DNA of 64,000 nt, taken from assembly GCF_000496075.1 (NCBI RefSeq), contig NZ_AWXZ01000040.1:62001-126000 (forward strand), given 5' to 3'. The stretch's first letter is position 1. Every line of letters starts with the position of its first letter. The notes below the pieces were generated by a model. It made no database searches and was not told the origin of the DNA. It saw only the letters and a program-made list of their open reading frames with translations. The translations under genes were made by a program, and so were the position numbers. The DNA is from Lutibaculum baratangense AMV1. Its GTDB lineage: Bacteria > Pseudomonadota > Alphaproteobacteria > Rhizobiales > Tepidamorphaceae. Below are positions 52,072 to 60,509 of the stretch, in pieces.

Positions 52072-53463
52072 TTGAGCTCGACGACAATTGACACCGATGC
52101 CCCGGCACGTGCCGACGCGGTTGCCGAGGACGTCGCCAAGCCGGGCGATACGATTTACCTCGACGCGCCCGGTACGACCCTGAAGGACAGCTGGAAGGCC
52201 GCGGGACCCGGCATCGCCGCAGCGATGACCGGCATCGGCGCGAGCCACATCATGCATGCGCCGACGGCGGGGGCGCAGTACGGCTACGCGCTCCTGTGGA
52301 TCATCCCCGCCGCCTATCTCCTGAAATACTGCGCCTTCGAGTTCGCCCACCGCTACACGCTCGTGAAGGGCGAGAGCGTGATGGAAGCCTATGGCCGCGT
52401 CGGCCAGTGGCCCTTCTACTACCTGATCTTCCAGTCCTTCGCGAACACGTTCGGCATCGCCGGCCGCGCGCTCGGCTGCGGCGCCATGCTCTGGGCCGCG
52501 TTCCCGTTCATGCCCCTCGAGGCGTGGTCGCTGGCCGTGCTCCTCGCCAGCGTCGCCATCCTGTGGGCCGGCAAATACAGCGCTCTCGAATCGGCGGTGA
52601 AGATCTGCATCATCGTCTTCGCGCTCTGCTCCTTCATCGCCTTCGCGCTCCAGGCACCGCCCCCGGGCGAGTATCTCTCCCGCCTGCTGCCGACGCTTCC
52701 GCCGATCGGCGCGATGCTCCTGTTCGGCGCCATGTGGGGCTACTTCCCGACCACCGTCGAAGTCGCGCCCATGCAGTCGAACTGGGCGGTCGACAAGAAG
52801 AGCGGCATGGTGAAGGTGCACGAGCTGCGTCGGCAGGGCTACAAGGTCGAGATGCACCCCGACTACATGAAGAACTACCTGACGCTCTTCAAGCGCGACA
52901 TGAACACCTCCTATATCGTCGCGATGCTGACGGGCATGGTGTTCCTGATCGTGGGTGCCGTCGTCCTGCAGCCCCTCGGCATCGTTCCCGAGAGCCGCGA
53001 GATGGGCCTGACGATCGCCCGCATCTACACCGACACGTTCGGCGCCTGGGTGTTCCCGATCATCATCGCCGGCGGTGTGGCGGCGCTGTTCTCGACGGTG
53101 TTCACCTACTTCGACGGTCAGGCCCGGCTGGCGGAGGAGAGCTTCGTGCGAATCCGCCGGAAGTGGGACAATCCGGAGACCCGGAAGCTGATCTACCGCA
53201 GCTTTCACATCCTCTGGATCATCGGTGGCGCCGCCATCATGTTCGGCATGCCCCGGCCGATCTTCGTGGTGCAGGTCGCCTCTGTCCTGGCCCTGCTGTT
53301 CTCGCCGGTCATCTACTGGCTGAACATCCGGGCCGTGAACGAGTTCGGGCCGGACGAGATGAAGTACAAGCCCGGTCCCTTCATGATGGGCCTGGCGTGG
53401 TTCGGGACGGTCTCGCTCGCCATCATCAGCATCTACGTGCTGGTGACGATGCTGACGACCTGA
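52072..53463 (+). CDS. Nramp-family transporter lacking the DPGN metal motif
   Basis: A 463-residue inner-membrane transporter with about eleven helices. Start is TTG 52072 behind a perfect AGGAGG, eight bases away. The first helix aligns well with Nramp (GPGIAAAMTGIGASHIMHAP...AQYGYALLW), but the metal-binding DPGN is replaced by GASH (residues 56-59), and the helix-6 MPH motif is absent (GYFPTTVEVAP). YCAFEFAHRYTLVKGESVMEAYGR is a clear family match. Canonical Nramp proteins import Mn2+ or Fe2+ with protons; this member may carry a different ion or work differently. A strong terminator follows. Confidence 0.85.
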   Translation: MSSTTIDTDAPARADAVAEDVAKPGDTIYLDAPGTTLKDSWKAAGPGIAAAMTGIGASHIMHAPTAGAQYGYALLWIIPAAYLLKYCAFEFAHRYTLVKGESVMEAYGRVGQWPFYYLIFQSFANTFGIAGRALGCGAMLWAAFPFMPLEAWSLAVLLASVAILWAGKYSALESAVKICIIVFALCSFIAFALQAPPPGEYLSRLLPTLPPIGAMLLFGAMWGYFPTTVEVAPMQSNWAVDKKSGMVKVHELRRQGYKVEMHPDYMKNYLTLFKRDMNTSYIVAMLTGMVFLIVGAVVLQPLGIVPESREMGLTIARIYTDTFGAWVFPIIIAGGVAALFSTVFTYFDGQARLAEESFVRIRRKWDNPETRKLIYRSFHILWIIGGAAIMFGMPRPIFVVQVASVLALLFSPVIYWLNIRAVNEFGPDEMKYKPGPFMMGLAWFGTVSLAIISIYVLVTMLTT

Positions 53464-53489
53464 GCCCAGGCGTATACCACCGAGACGAG

Positions 53490-53527
53490 GCTCGCGCCGC
53501 GGAGACATCCGCGGCGCGAGCTTTTTT
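53490..53527 (+). terminator. Rho-independent terminator
   Basis: A 13-bp perfect stem (GCTCGCGCCGCGG / CCGCGGCGCGAGC) with a 6-nt loop (AGACAT) is followed by six T residues (53522-53527). It ends transcription of the Nramp-type gene, 27 bp after its stop. Confidence 0.92.
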
Positions 53528-53568
53528 GTACCGACCGACCGCCATGCGCCGAGCGACAGCGCGCTCGG

Positions 53569-53976
53569 CTAGCGCCGCCCGGAGGCCTCCAGGAGCCGCC
53601 AGGCGCCGAGGGCGGTGACGGCGGTGCCGGCCATGCCCCATGAGAGATCGAGCACGACGATGCGCGGGGTATAGGCCTGGAGGATGGCGAGGTTCGTCAG
53701 GTCGTAGGTGCCGTAGGCGACGAGGCCGAGGGCCGCGCCGCGGAGGGCGACCTCCCGCCATGCCCTCCCGGGCAGCACGGCGAAACCCGCGATGCCTCCG
53801 GCATAGACGAGGTAGAAGGCGGCGGCCGCGCCCCAGCGCGGCGTCTCCAGCATGAGGGAGCCGAGCGCCTCCCGGAAGTGGGCCGCGACCACGAAGCCGA
53901 TCCAGAGCGCGTCGAGGACGAGAAAGACGGCGAGGCTGTAGCCAAAGGCGAGCACCGCCCGCTTGCGACGCGACAT
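53569..53976 (-). CDS. DUF2177 family membrane protein
   Basis: A 135-residue inner-membrane protein with four predicted helices (LAFGYSLAVFLVLDALWIGFVVA, AAFYLVYAGGIAGFAVL, GAALGLVAYGTYDLTNLA, LSWGMAGTAVTALGAWRLL). LDALWIG, YGTYDLTNLA and LDLSWG are the family's conserved words. Function is unknown. It is convergent with the Nramp gene and starts at ATG 53976. Confidence 0.9.
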   Translation of the reverse strand: MSRRKRAVLAFGYSLAVFLVLDALWIGFVVAAHFREALGSLMLETPRWGAAAAFYLVYAGGIAGFAVLPGRAWREVALRGAALGLVAYGTYDLTNLAILQAYTPRIVVLDLSWGMAGTAVTALGAWRLLEASGRR

Positions 53977-54123
53977 CGGGATCCTCCGTCATCTGCCCGC
54001 ATGCACGTGCGCCGCGGGTTTCGGGAGGAGTACGTGCCGCCGACGAAAACGGAGCACCCGCATGGTGGGAGCGCAGAGGGGTTGGAAGCGGCCGAGCCAG
54101 GTCATGGGCTCGGTGAAGAAGGG

Positions 54124-55341
54124 TCACTCGCCCGGCGTGAGGTCCGCCTGGCGGATGCGTTCGGCCAGCGATATGCCTTCGGCTGCCCCGTGGGGCTCTC
54201 CGTTCAGCACGCGGCCGTTCACCGGCTTGCCGTTGGCGGGCTTGCCATTCGCCTTGCGTGGCAGGCGGGAGCTTCGGCCCGGTGCCGCCGACTCGATGAG
54301 CTGGCGCAGGTCGTCGCCACCGCTCTGTGCGGCGCTCCGGGTGATGCGAGCGGCGAGGTCGCGCATCGATTCACGCAGCGCTTCGGTGCGCTCGTGCTCG
54401 TGTCCCTTCGCCTCGAGCTCCTTGTCACGCGCTCTGAGCGTCGTCTCGAGCTCGGCCATGCGGGCCCTGAGCCGTGTCATCTCGCCCTCGCTCTCCGCGT
54501 GCCGTACCTCGCCGCCGGCGCTCTTCACGAACGCGGCGGACAGCCGCACCTGCTGCTCGGCGATCCTGCCCTTGGCGGCCTCGAGCTCTCGCCGCAGCGC
54601 CAGCGTCTGCTCGCGACGCGCGCGGGACAGGTTCCGGCGCCGCGCGAGGCGCGCATTCCAAGCCTTTTCCTGTTCTTCCATGCGCGCGATGCGCAGGCTC
54701 TTCGTGGAGAGCTCGGTGCGCAGCTCGGCGAGCCGTGTCTGGTGCTCCTCGGCGAGCTTGCGCTCCGCCTCCAGGCGCGCCGTCATCTCGTCGCGCTCGG
54801 CGAGCATGTTCTCGCGCTGTGTGCGCAGCGCCACGAGCTCGACCTTCCGGCTGTCCGCAAGCGCGTGGACCTCGCCCAGCTCCTTCGTGCGGGCGCGCAG
54901 GGCCTCGTTCGCCGCGGTGATCGCGTACTGCTTCTCCTTGAGAGCGGCTGCCTGCTCCGTCACCTGCTTCTCGAGGCCGCGGATCGTCGCTTTCAGATCC
55001 TCGACACGCGCTTCGAGCTCGGCCTTGGCCGTCGCGAGGCCTGCGGTCTCGATCGTCAGCTCGCTCACCCGCTGATCGCGCCGGCCGAGCTCGATCTGCT
55101 GCTGCGAAGCGCGCGCGCGGCTCTCTTCCAGCCGCACCTCCAGCCGTCGCTGCGCAACCGCGTACTCGGCGCGGATGGCATCCTTCTGAGCGGCAAGCTC
55201 CGGCAGGCGAAGCGGCGCGGTCGCCAGCACCTGCTCGCGCGCGAGACGCGCGGCACGACGCCACAGGAGCGGGCCGAGGAGTAGGGCGATCAGTGCCGTG
55301 ATCAGCACGCCCAACAGGAAGATGATGCCCGCCTCGACCAT
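54124..55341 (-). CDS. Membrane-anchored coiled-coil protein
   Basis: A 405-residue protein with one N-terminal helix (AGIIFLLGVLITALIALLLGPLLW) followed by roughly 300 residues of almost unbroken coiled coil (runs such as ARVEDLKATIRGLEKQVTEQAAALKEK). A short C-terminal repeat of NGKP/NGxx units (NGKPANGKPVNGRVLNGEP) precedes a final amphipathic segment. I start at ATG 55341, just before the helix; the frame upstream to 55464 is not supported. Proteins of this design occur in related alphaproteobacteria without a known role; a structural or scaffolding role is possible. Confidence 0.8.
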   Translation of the reverse strand: MVEAGIIFLLGVLITALIALLLGPLLWRRAARLAREQVLATAPLRLPELAAQKDAIRAEYAVAQRRLEVRLEESRARASQQQIELGRRDQRVSELTIETAGLATAKAELEARVEDLKATIRGLEKQVTEQAAALKEKQYAITAANEALRARTKELGEVHALADSRKVELVALRTQRENMLAERDEMTARLEAERKLAEEHQTRLAELRTELSTKSLRIARMEEQEKAWNARLARRRNLSRARREQTLALRRELEAAKGRIAEQQVRLSAAFVKSAGGEVRHAESEGEMTRLRARMAELETTLRARDKELEAKGHEHERTEALRESMRDLAARITRSAAQSGGDDLRQLIESAAPGRSSRLPRKANGKPANGKPVNGRVLNGEPHGAAEGISLAERIRQADLTPGE

Positions 55342-55489
55342 CGACGTCGTCTTTCGCGCGTAAACAAAAGGCCGGGCCGTACGCAAGTAGCGCACTGCCC
55401 CGGCCGCAACTGCTGAATAGTCTAGCTGGTTGCCGTGCAACACTCCAGCGCGGCTAGACGCCACGCGGGAGTGTCGTAAACACGCGGTC

Positions 55490-56068
55490 TCAGAAGGGGT
55501 TCCAGGTCGGCTGGCGGGTGAACTTGAGATAGCCGAGGTTGAAGCCGAGACGCGCTCCGATCCCCGTCCGGATCGGCGCCACCGTCGTCACCTTGTCGGT
55601 GTAGACCGAGACGCCGACGCCGGCGACGAGATAGGCGGAGCCGTTGACGCCGGCGAACTTCGTGTACATCCGGTCCGCGGCGGGAAGGTCGTAGACGAGC
55701 ATCATCGCGCGGTCACCGTTCGCGCCGATGTCCGGGCCGAGCGAGGGGCCCTGCCAGTAGAGACGGTGCGAGCCGATCGTCTTCGTCTCCAGGACGCCCT
55801 CTCCGTAGCGCAGGCCTGCGAGGAACGCGCCGCCGCCTTCCTCGCCGAGCACGTAGCCGTTCGGCCGCCCTCGGCTCTGGAAGAGGTACTCGACGGAGCG
55901 CGCGAGACCCTCGGAGATCGAGCCGAAGAACTGGTGCCCGGATTCGATGATTTCGTTGTAGGTGAACGTGTCGTCGGTGCGGTAGGCGGCGTTGGCCACA
56001 TAAGGGGCCGCCAGCGTGCCTGCCGTCGCGCCGAGGCCGACGAGGATGGAACGGCGGGTGATCGTCAT
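55490..56068 (-). CDS. eipA: EipA family (DUF1134) envelope integrity protein
   Basis: A 192-residue exported protein of family DUF1134. A twin-arginine-like signal (TRRSILVGLGATAGTLAAPYVANA) covers residues 1-27. Conserved stretches are GHQFFGSISEGLA, QSRGRPNGYVLGEEGGGAFLAGLRYGEG, LYWQGPSLGPDIG and the C-terminal LGYLKFTRQPTWNPF. In Brucella, EipA is a periplasmic protein needed for envelope integrity. ATG 56068 is preferred over the longer frame to 56110. Confidence 0.92.
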   Translation of the reverse strand: MTITRRSILVGLGATAGTLAAPYVANAAYRTDDTFTYNEIIESGHQFFGSISEGLARSVEYLFQSRGRPNGYVLGEEGGGAFLAGLRYGEGVLETKTIGSHRLYWQGPSLGPDIGANGDRAMMLVYDLPAADRMYTKFAGVNGSAYLVAGVGVSVYTDKVTTVAPIRTGIGARLGFNLGYLKFTRQPTWNPF

Positions 56069-56165
56069 GTCGCTCTCCCGGTTGCGCGGGGCTGCCGGCC
56101 CATGCTTCACGCGATCTTTACGCGTGCCGCGCTCTCCTGGCGGCCCTGACTGTCCGTCCCTCCAG

Positions 56166-56684
56166 ATGCACGGAGATTGGTTAAAAGTGTATTGTCTTGC
56201 GCGCGTCCTCGTGCTGGCAGCGCTGATCGGCCTCGCGCATGCGCCGGAGGGCCGGGCGGGGCTGGCGCCCGATATCGTCGGGGGCGCGTACTCGGGCTTC
56301 GCGATCGGCGGCCATGACCCGGTGAGCTACTTCGCGGGCCGGGCGACCACCGGCTCGGCGGACCATCAGGCGATGTGGGGCGGCGTGGGCTGGCGCTTCG
56401 TCAACGAGGGCAACCGCGAGGCCTTCCTGCGGGACCCCGAGGTCTACGTGCCCGCGTTCGGCGGTCACTGCGCGACGGCCCTTGCTCGCGGCGAGCGGGT
56501 GGAGGGAGATCCGCGGCTCTTCGCCCTGCATCGGGGCCGCGTCTATCTCTTCCATTCGGCCGAGGCGAGGGCGCGCTTCCTGAAGGAGCCCGACCGCATG
56601 GCCGCGAGCGCCCGGGCAGGGTGGGCGCGGGTCGCTCCGCACGCGCCGGCCGAGCTCAGTCCGGCCGCTTTCCCCACGCGATGA
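56166..56684 (+). CDS. Exported YHS domain-containing protein
   Basis: A 172-residue protein with an N-terminal hydrophobic segment (LARVLVLAALIGLAHA), likely a signal peptide. The YHS domain carries IGGHDPVSYF, WRFVNEGNREAFLRDPEVYVPAFGGHCATA and YLFHSAEARARFLKEPDRM. YHS domains often bind metal or accompany metal enzymes. It is divergent from eipA and its end overlaps the convergent cysQ gene by 29 bp. Confidence 0.87.
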   Translation: MHGDWLKVYCLARVLVLAALIGLAHAPEGRAGLAPDIVGGAYSGFAIGGHDPVSYFAGRATTGSADHQAMWGGVGWRFVNEGNREAFLRDPEVYVPAFGGHCATALARGERVEGDPRLFALHRGRVYLFHSAEARARFLKEPDRMAASARAGWARVAPHAPAELSPAAFPTR

Positions 56685-57450
56685 AGCCCGGATTGTCGTA
56701 GCCGCGCTCGGCCTTCCCGTATCGCAGGACGCCGCCGTCGACGCTCTCTACCGAGCCCCCGGCGGCCCGCAGCACGGCGTCGCCCGCGGCCGTGTCCCAC
56801 TCCATCGTCCGGCCGAACCGGGGATAGACATCCGCCTCGCCCTTCGCGACCAGGCAGAACTTCACCGAGGATCCCGCGCTGCGCGTCTCGCTGATGCCGC
56901 GCGCCTTGAGGAAGTCCTCGGTGGCCGTGTCGCGGTGCGAGCGGCTGGCGACCGCGACGGGCGACATCCCCGCCGCCCGCGCCTCGATCCGCCGCCATCC
57001 GATGAGGTGGTCGCCGGGCTCCGACAGCGTGCCCTCGAAGGCGCCGGACGGGCTGCCGGTGTAGACCGTCCCGAGGGCCGGGGCATGAACGACCCCGAGC
57101 GTCGGGACACCGTTCTCGATGAGCGCGATGTTGACGGTGAACTCGCCGTTGCGGCTGATGAACTCCTTCGTGCCGTCCAGCGGATCGACGAGGAAGAAGC
57201 GGCTGTCCACCTCCGGGATGCGGCCCGCGCTGACCTCCTCCTCGGCGATGACGGGCGTCTCGGGGAAGAAGGCGCGCAGCCGGTCGAGGATGATCTTCTC
57301 TGCGGCGCGATCCGCCACGGTGACGGGCGAGTCGTCGCCCTTCCTGTCGACCTCGATCTCGTCGCCGTAGTGGCGGAGGATCTCCTTGCCCGCGTCGAGC
57401 GCGATGTCGACGAGTTGTGTCGTCAGATCGTCCGGCCGTTCCGCTGTCAT
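56656..57450 (-). CDS. cysQ: 3'(2'),5'-bisphosphate nucleotidase
   Basis: A 264-residue Mg2+-dependent, Li+-sensitive phosphatase of the inositol monophosphatase superfamily that turns PAP (3',5'-ADP) into AMP during sulfur metabolism. Metal motifs: IAEEEVS, DPLDGTKEFISRNGEFTVNIAL and EWDTAAGDAVLRAAGG. The pattern fits CysQ better than inositol monophosphatase. Start is ATG 57450 (MTAERPDD); the long upstream frame is a shadow. Confidence 0.92.
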   Translation of the reverse strand: MTAERPDDLTTQLVDIALDAGKEILRHYGDEIEVDRKGDDSPVTVADRAAEKIILDRLRAFFPETPVIAEEEVSAGRIPEVDSRFFLVDPLDGTKEFISRNGEFTVNIALIENGVPTLGVVHAPALGTVYTGSPSGAFEGTLSEPGDHLIGWRRIEARAAGMSPVAVASRSHRDTATEDFLKARGISETRSAGSSVKFCLVAKGEADVYPRFGRTMEWDTAAGDAVLRAAGGSVESVDGGVLRYGKAERGYDNPGFIAWGKRPD

Positions 57451-57600
57451 TCCCGATCGTCCCGCATGTGTGAAGATCCGTGCCGAGGGCGGGCTTAACA
57501 GATCGGCGCGCGGAGACAAGCGCTCGCCTTGCCGCTGGCGCGCGCGGAATGTAACACTCCGGCCCCGTCGAAGGGCGGATTCGCGAAGGAGACGAGGCCG

Positions 57601-58287
57601 ATGGGCGATTTGCGGGAACCTGACGAGCTCGAGCTCGCCGCACTGATGTGCAGCAAGCTCTGCCACGATGTCATCGGCCCGATCGGTGCCATCGGCAACG
57701 GGTTCGAGCTGATCGACGATCTCGGTGGCGATCCGGATCCCGAGGCGCTGAGCCACGTGCGCCGCAATGCCGACAAGGCCTCCCGCCGCATCCAGTATGC
57801 CAGGCTCGCCTTCGGGGCGATGGGAGCGGCGGGCGACCAGTTCCCTGTCGACGAGGCGCGCCGGCTGACCGTCCAGTTCTTCGAGGACGAGAAGCAGACC
57901 GTCGTCTGGGAGCCGACGGGCCAGGCCCTGCCGAAGGACGAGGTGCGCCTGCTCGTGAACCTCGTCGCCATCGCGGCCGCCGCGATCCCGCGCGGAGGCG
58001 AGGTGACCGTCAATATCGAGGCGGACGGCGAACGTACCGGCTTCCGACTCGTGGCCGCGGGACCGCGTGGTTCCGTCGTCCCGGCCGCACCGTCGGCGCT
58101 CTTTGCCGGCGAGGCGCCTCCCGAGGGGCGCATCGACGCCTACAACGTTCAGGTCTATTACGCGACCAGGCTCGCCAAGGCGGTCGACATGAGGCTCAGT
58201 TTCGTGCCCGGAGAGGGGCAGACGGAGCTGCACGCCGTGCCGCTTCCCGCCGAGACGGATGCGTCGGAGGAGACCCCTGGCGACTGA
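57601..58287 (+). CDS. chpT: Histidine phosphotransferase ChpT
   Basis: A 228-residue phosphotransferase with a histidine-kinase-like fold. In Caulobacter and relatives ChpT passes phosphate from CckA to the cell-cycle regulators CtrA and CpdR. The phospho-acceptor is His22 in MCSKLCHDVIGPIGAIGNG, followed by a degenerate ATPase-like domain (LPKDEVRLLVNLVAIAAAAIPRGG). I use ATG 57601 rather than the longer frame from 57529, which would add an implausible N-terminus. Its target CtrA is encoded about 5 kb away. Confidence 0.9.
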   Translation: MGDLREPDELELAALMCSKLCHDVIGPIGAIGNGFELIDDLGGDPDPEALSHVRRNADKASRRIQYARLAFGAMGAAGDQFPVDEARRLTVQFFEDEKQTVVWEPTGQALPKDEVRLLVNLVAIAAAAIPRGGEVTVNIEADGERTGFRLVAAGPRGSVVPAAPSALFAGEAPPEGRIDAYNVQVYYATRLAKAVDMRLSFVPGEGQTELHAVPLPAETDASEETPGD

Positions 58288-58330
58288 ACTCCCACCTGGT
58301 CCTCGCGGCCTTCGCGGCCGCGGGCTCGAT

Positions 58331-58346
58331 CACCGGCATGCCGGTG
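58331..58346. repeat. 16-bp perfect palindrome downstream of chpT
   Basis: CACCGGCATGCCGGTG is a perfect 16-bp palindrome in the 128-bp gap between chpT and the CheY-like gene. It is followed by CTCCCGTTTCCGTTTC, not a clean T-run, so it may be a weak terminator or a binding site. Confidence 0.45.
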
Positions 58347-58415
58347 CTCCCGTTTCCGTTTCGATAAGCAATGGGCGTTAGCCTGCGCGTCAGCGCCTAG
58401 GCCCGGGAGCGGTCA

Positions 58416-58793
58416 ATGTCCCTCTGTCTCATCGTCGACGATTCCGCCGTCATCCGGAAAGTCGCCCGCCGCATCGTCGAGGGAGCCGGCTACTCGGTCG
58501 TCGAGGCGGCCGACGCGAGCGAGGCGCTGATCGCCTGCCGCCGGGCCATGCCGAACCTGATCCTGCTCGATGGCATGATGCCCGGCATGGGCGGGGCGGA
58601 TTTCCTCCTGAAGCTGCGAAAGATGCCCGGTGGCGACGCGCCGAAGGTCGTCTACTGCTCGACGGAGGTCGACGTCGCGCAGATGGCGCGCGCGAATCGC
58701 GCGGGGGCGAACTTCCACCTGCAGAAGCCCTTCGATCGCGAGATCCTACTCGCCAAGCTCGCCGAGACCGGCACCGTCCCCGCCGCCGTCTGA
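58416..58793 (+). CDS. Single-domain response regulator (CheY-like)
   Basis: A 125-residue receiver-only protein: acidic pocket IVDDS, phospho-acceptor Asp52 in LILLDGMMPGMGG, Ser/Thr switch in YCSTEVD and Lys in HLQKPFD. It has no output domain, so it acts by protein contact or as a phosphate sink. Placement right after chpT makes it a possible ChpT partner, but it differs from CpdR and DivK and its role is unknown. Confidence 0.9.
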   Translation: MSLCLIVDDSAVIRKVARRIVEGAGYSVVEAADASEALIACRRAMPNLILLDGMMPGMGGADFLLKLRKMPGGDAPKVVYCSTEVDVAQMARANRAGANFHLQKPFDREILLAKLAETGTVPAAV

Positions 58794-58914
58794 CGGACGT
58801 CACCATTACTCCGCCCCGGTCGCGAGAGCGGCTCTTGCCCAACCGCGGCTGCGTGCTCTAGTTCGACCGCCATGTCGGCGTGTCCGGGAGGGCGCGCCCA
58901 GCGCGAGGCGGACG

Positions 58915-60414
58915 ATGCAGACGATCATTCAGCCGGACCCGATCGAAACGGAGGAGTTCCGCGACGCCGAGAGCGCGCTCCGTCGGATCGAAGAGATATA
59001 CGAGCGCAACACCGCTTTCCTTCGCGAGCAGTTCCGCGCCTATCTGAGCGGACGGGCCCCGTCGTCGCGCGTGCGCGCCGCCTACCCGTTCGTGAGGATC
59101 GCGACGAGGAGCCATGCGCGCGTGGATTCCCGCCTGTCCTACGGCTTCGTCGCACATCCCGGCGTGCACGAGACCACGGTCACCCGGCCCGACGTCTTCC
59201 GCGACTACTACCTCGAGCAGATCTCCCTCCTGATCGACAATCACGGCGTGCCCGTGGAGGTCGGGGAATCCGACGAGCCTATCCCGATCCACTTCGCCTT
59301 CGTCCGCGACATCAACAGCGAAACCGCCGACGCGCAGCGCCAGGCGGGGGAGGGGGAGCCGGAGCGCCCGCTCCGCGACGTCTTCGACGTGCCCGACCTC
59401 GCCTCGATGGACGACGCGATCGTCAACGGGACGCTCGACCTGGCACCGGGAGCGCCGGAGCCTTTGGCGCTGTTCCGGGCAGGCAGGGTCGACTATTCGC
59501 TGCACCGTCTGCTCCACTACACCGGGACGCAGCCGAGCCAGTTCCAGAACTTCGTGATCTTCACGAACTATCAGTTCTACGTCGACGCGTTCGTCCGCAT
59601 CGGCCGCGCCCGCGTCGCCTCGGGCGATCCCGGCTGTGTGGCCTTCGTCGAGCCGGGCGGTGTCGAAACGCGGCTCGACGCGGACGGCCGCCTCCAGACG
59701 TCCGGCGAGGCCCCGGAGCGGATGCCGCAGATGCCGGCCTATCATCTCGTCTGCGGGGGCTCCTCCGGCATCACGATGATCAATATCGGGGCCGGGCCCT
59801 CGAACGCCCGCACGATGACCGACCACGTCGCCGTCCTGCGCCCGCATGCGTGGCTGATGCTCGGCCACTGCGCCGGCCTCAGGAACACGCAGAAGCTCGG
59901 AGACTACGTGCTCGCGCACGGCTATGTCCGCGAGGACCACGTGCTCGACGAGGATCTGCCGACCTCCGTGCCGGTGCCGGCGCTCGCCGAGGTGCAGGTC
60001 GCGCTCGAGCGTGCGGTGGCCGAGGTGACGGAGCTCGACGGCTATGCCCTGAAGAGCGTCATGCGAACCGGCACGGTCGCGAGCGTGGACAACCGCAACT
60101 GGGAGCTCGGCGATCACCGCGCCGTGATCCGGCGGCTGTCGCAGTCCCGCGCAGTCGCGCTCGACATGGAATCGGCCGTGATCGCCGCGAACGGCTTCCG
60201 CTGCCGTGTGCCCTACGGGACGCTGCTCTGCGTGTCGGACAAGCCGCTGCACGGCGAGATCAAGCTCGCCGGCATGGCGGGCGCCTTCTACCGCCAGCGC
60301 GTGGAGCAGCACCTGCAGATCGGCCTGAGGGCGATCGAGCTCCTCCAGGAGCAGGAGCGCGGGCGGCTCCACTCCCGCAAGCTCCGCAGCTTCACGGAGG
60401 TCGCGTTCCAGTAG
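58915..60414 (+). CDS. amn: AMP nucleosidase
   Basis: A 499-residue cytoplasmic enzyme that splits AMP into adenine and ribose-5-phosphate, controlling the adenylate pool. The N-terminal regulatory half has AAYPFVRIATRSHARVDSRLSYGFV; the C-terminal nucleoside-phosphorylase-like half has NIGAGPSNARTMTDHVAVLRPHAWLMLGHCAGLR, VALDMESAVIAANGFR and LLCVSDKPLHGEIK. Full length. Start is ATG 58915 (MQTIIQPD); the upstream open frame is not supported. Confidence 0.95.
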   Translation: MQTIIQPDPIETEEFRDAESALRRIEEIYERNTAFLREQFRAYLSGRAPSSRVRAAYPFVRIATRSHARVDSRLSYGFVAHPGVHETTVTRPDVFRDYYLEQISLLIDNHGVPVEVGESDEPIPIHFAFVRDINSETADAQRQAGEGEPERPLRDVFDVPDLASMDDAIVNGTLDLAPGAPEPLALFRAGRVDYSLHRLLHYTGTQPSQFQNFVIFTNYQFYVDAFVRIGRARVASGDPGCVAFVEPGGVETRLDADGRLQTSGEAPERMPQMPAYHLVCGGSSGITMINIGAGPSNARTMTDHVAVLRPHAWLMLGHCAGLRNTQKLGDYVLAHGYVREDHVLDEDLPTSVPVPALAEVQVALERAVAEVTELDGYALKSVMRTGTVASVDNRNWELGDHRAVIRRLSQSRAVALDMESAVIAANGFRCRVPYGTLLCVSDKPLHGEIKLAGMAGAFYRQRVEQHLQIGLRAIELLQEQERGRLHSRKLRSFTEVAFQ

Positions 60415-60509
60415 GCGCCGGCCGCGGGGGTTTGGGAGGCGGGGGAGGCGCCCTATATGCGCCTCTCATCCACAGATGCTCCACACCGAAGAGAGGACGT
60501 CGGGCACCC

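Noticed and set aside
58652-58873. 73-residue minus-strand frame opposite the CheY-like gene
   Set aside because: Antisense shadow without ribosome site or motif.
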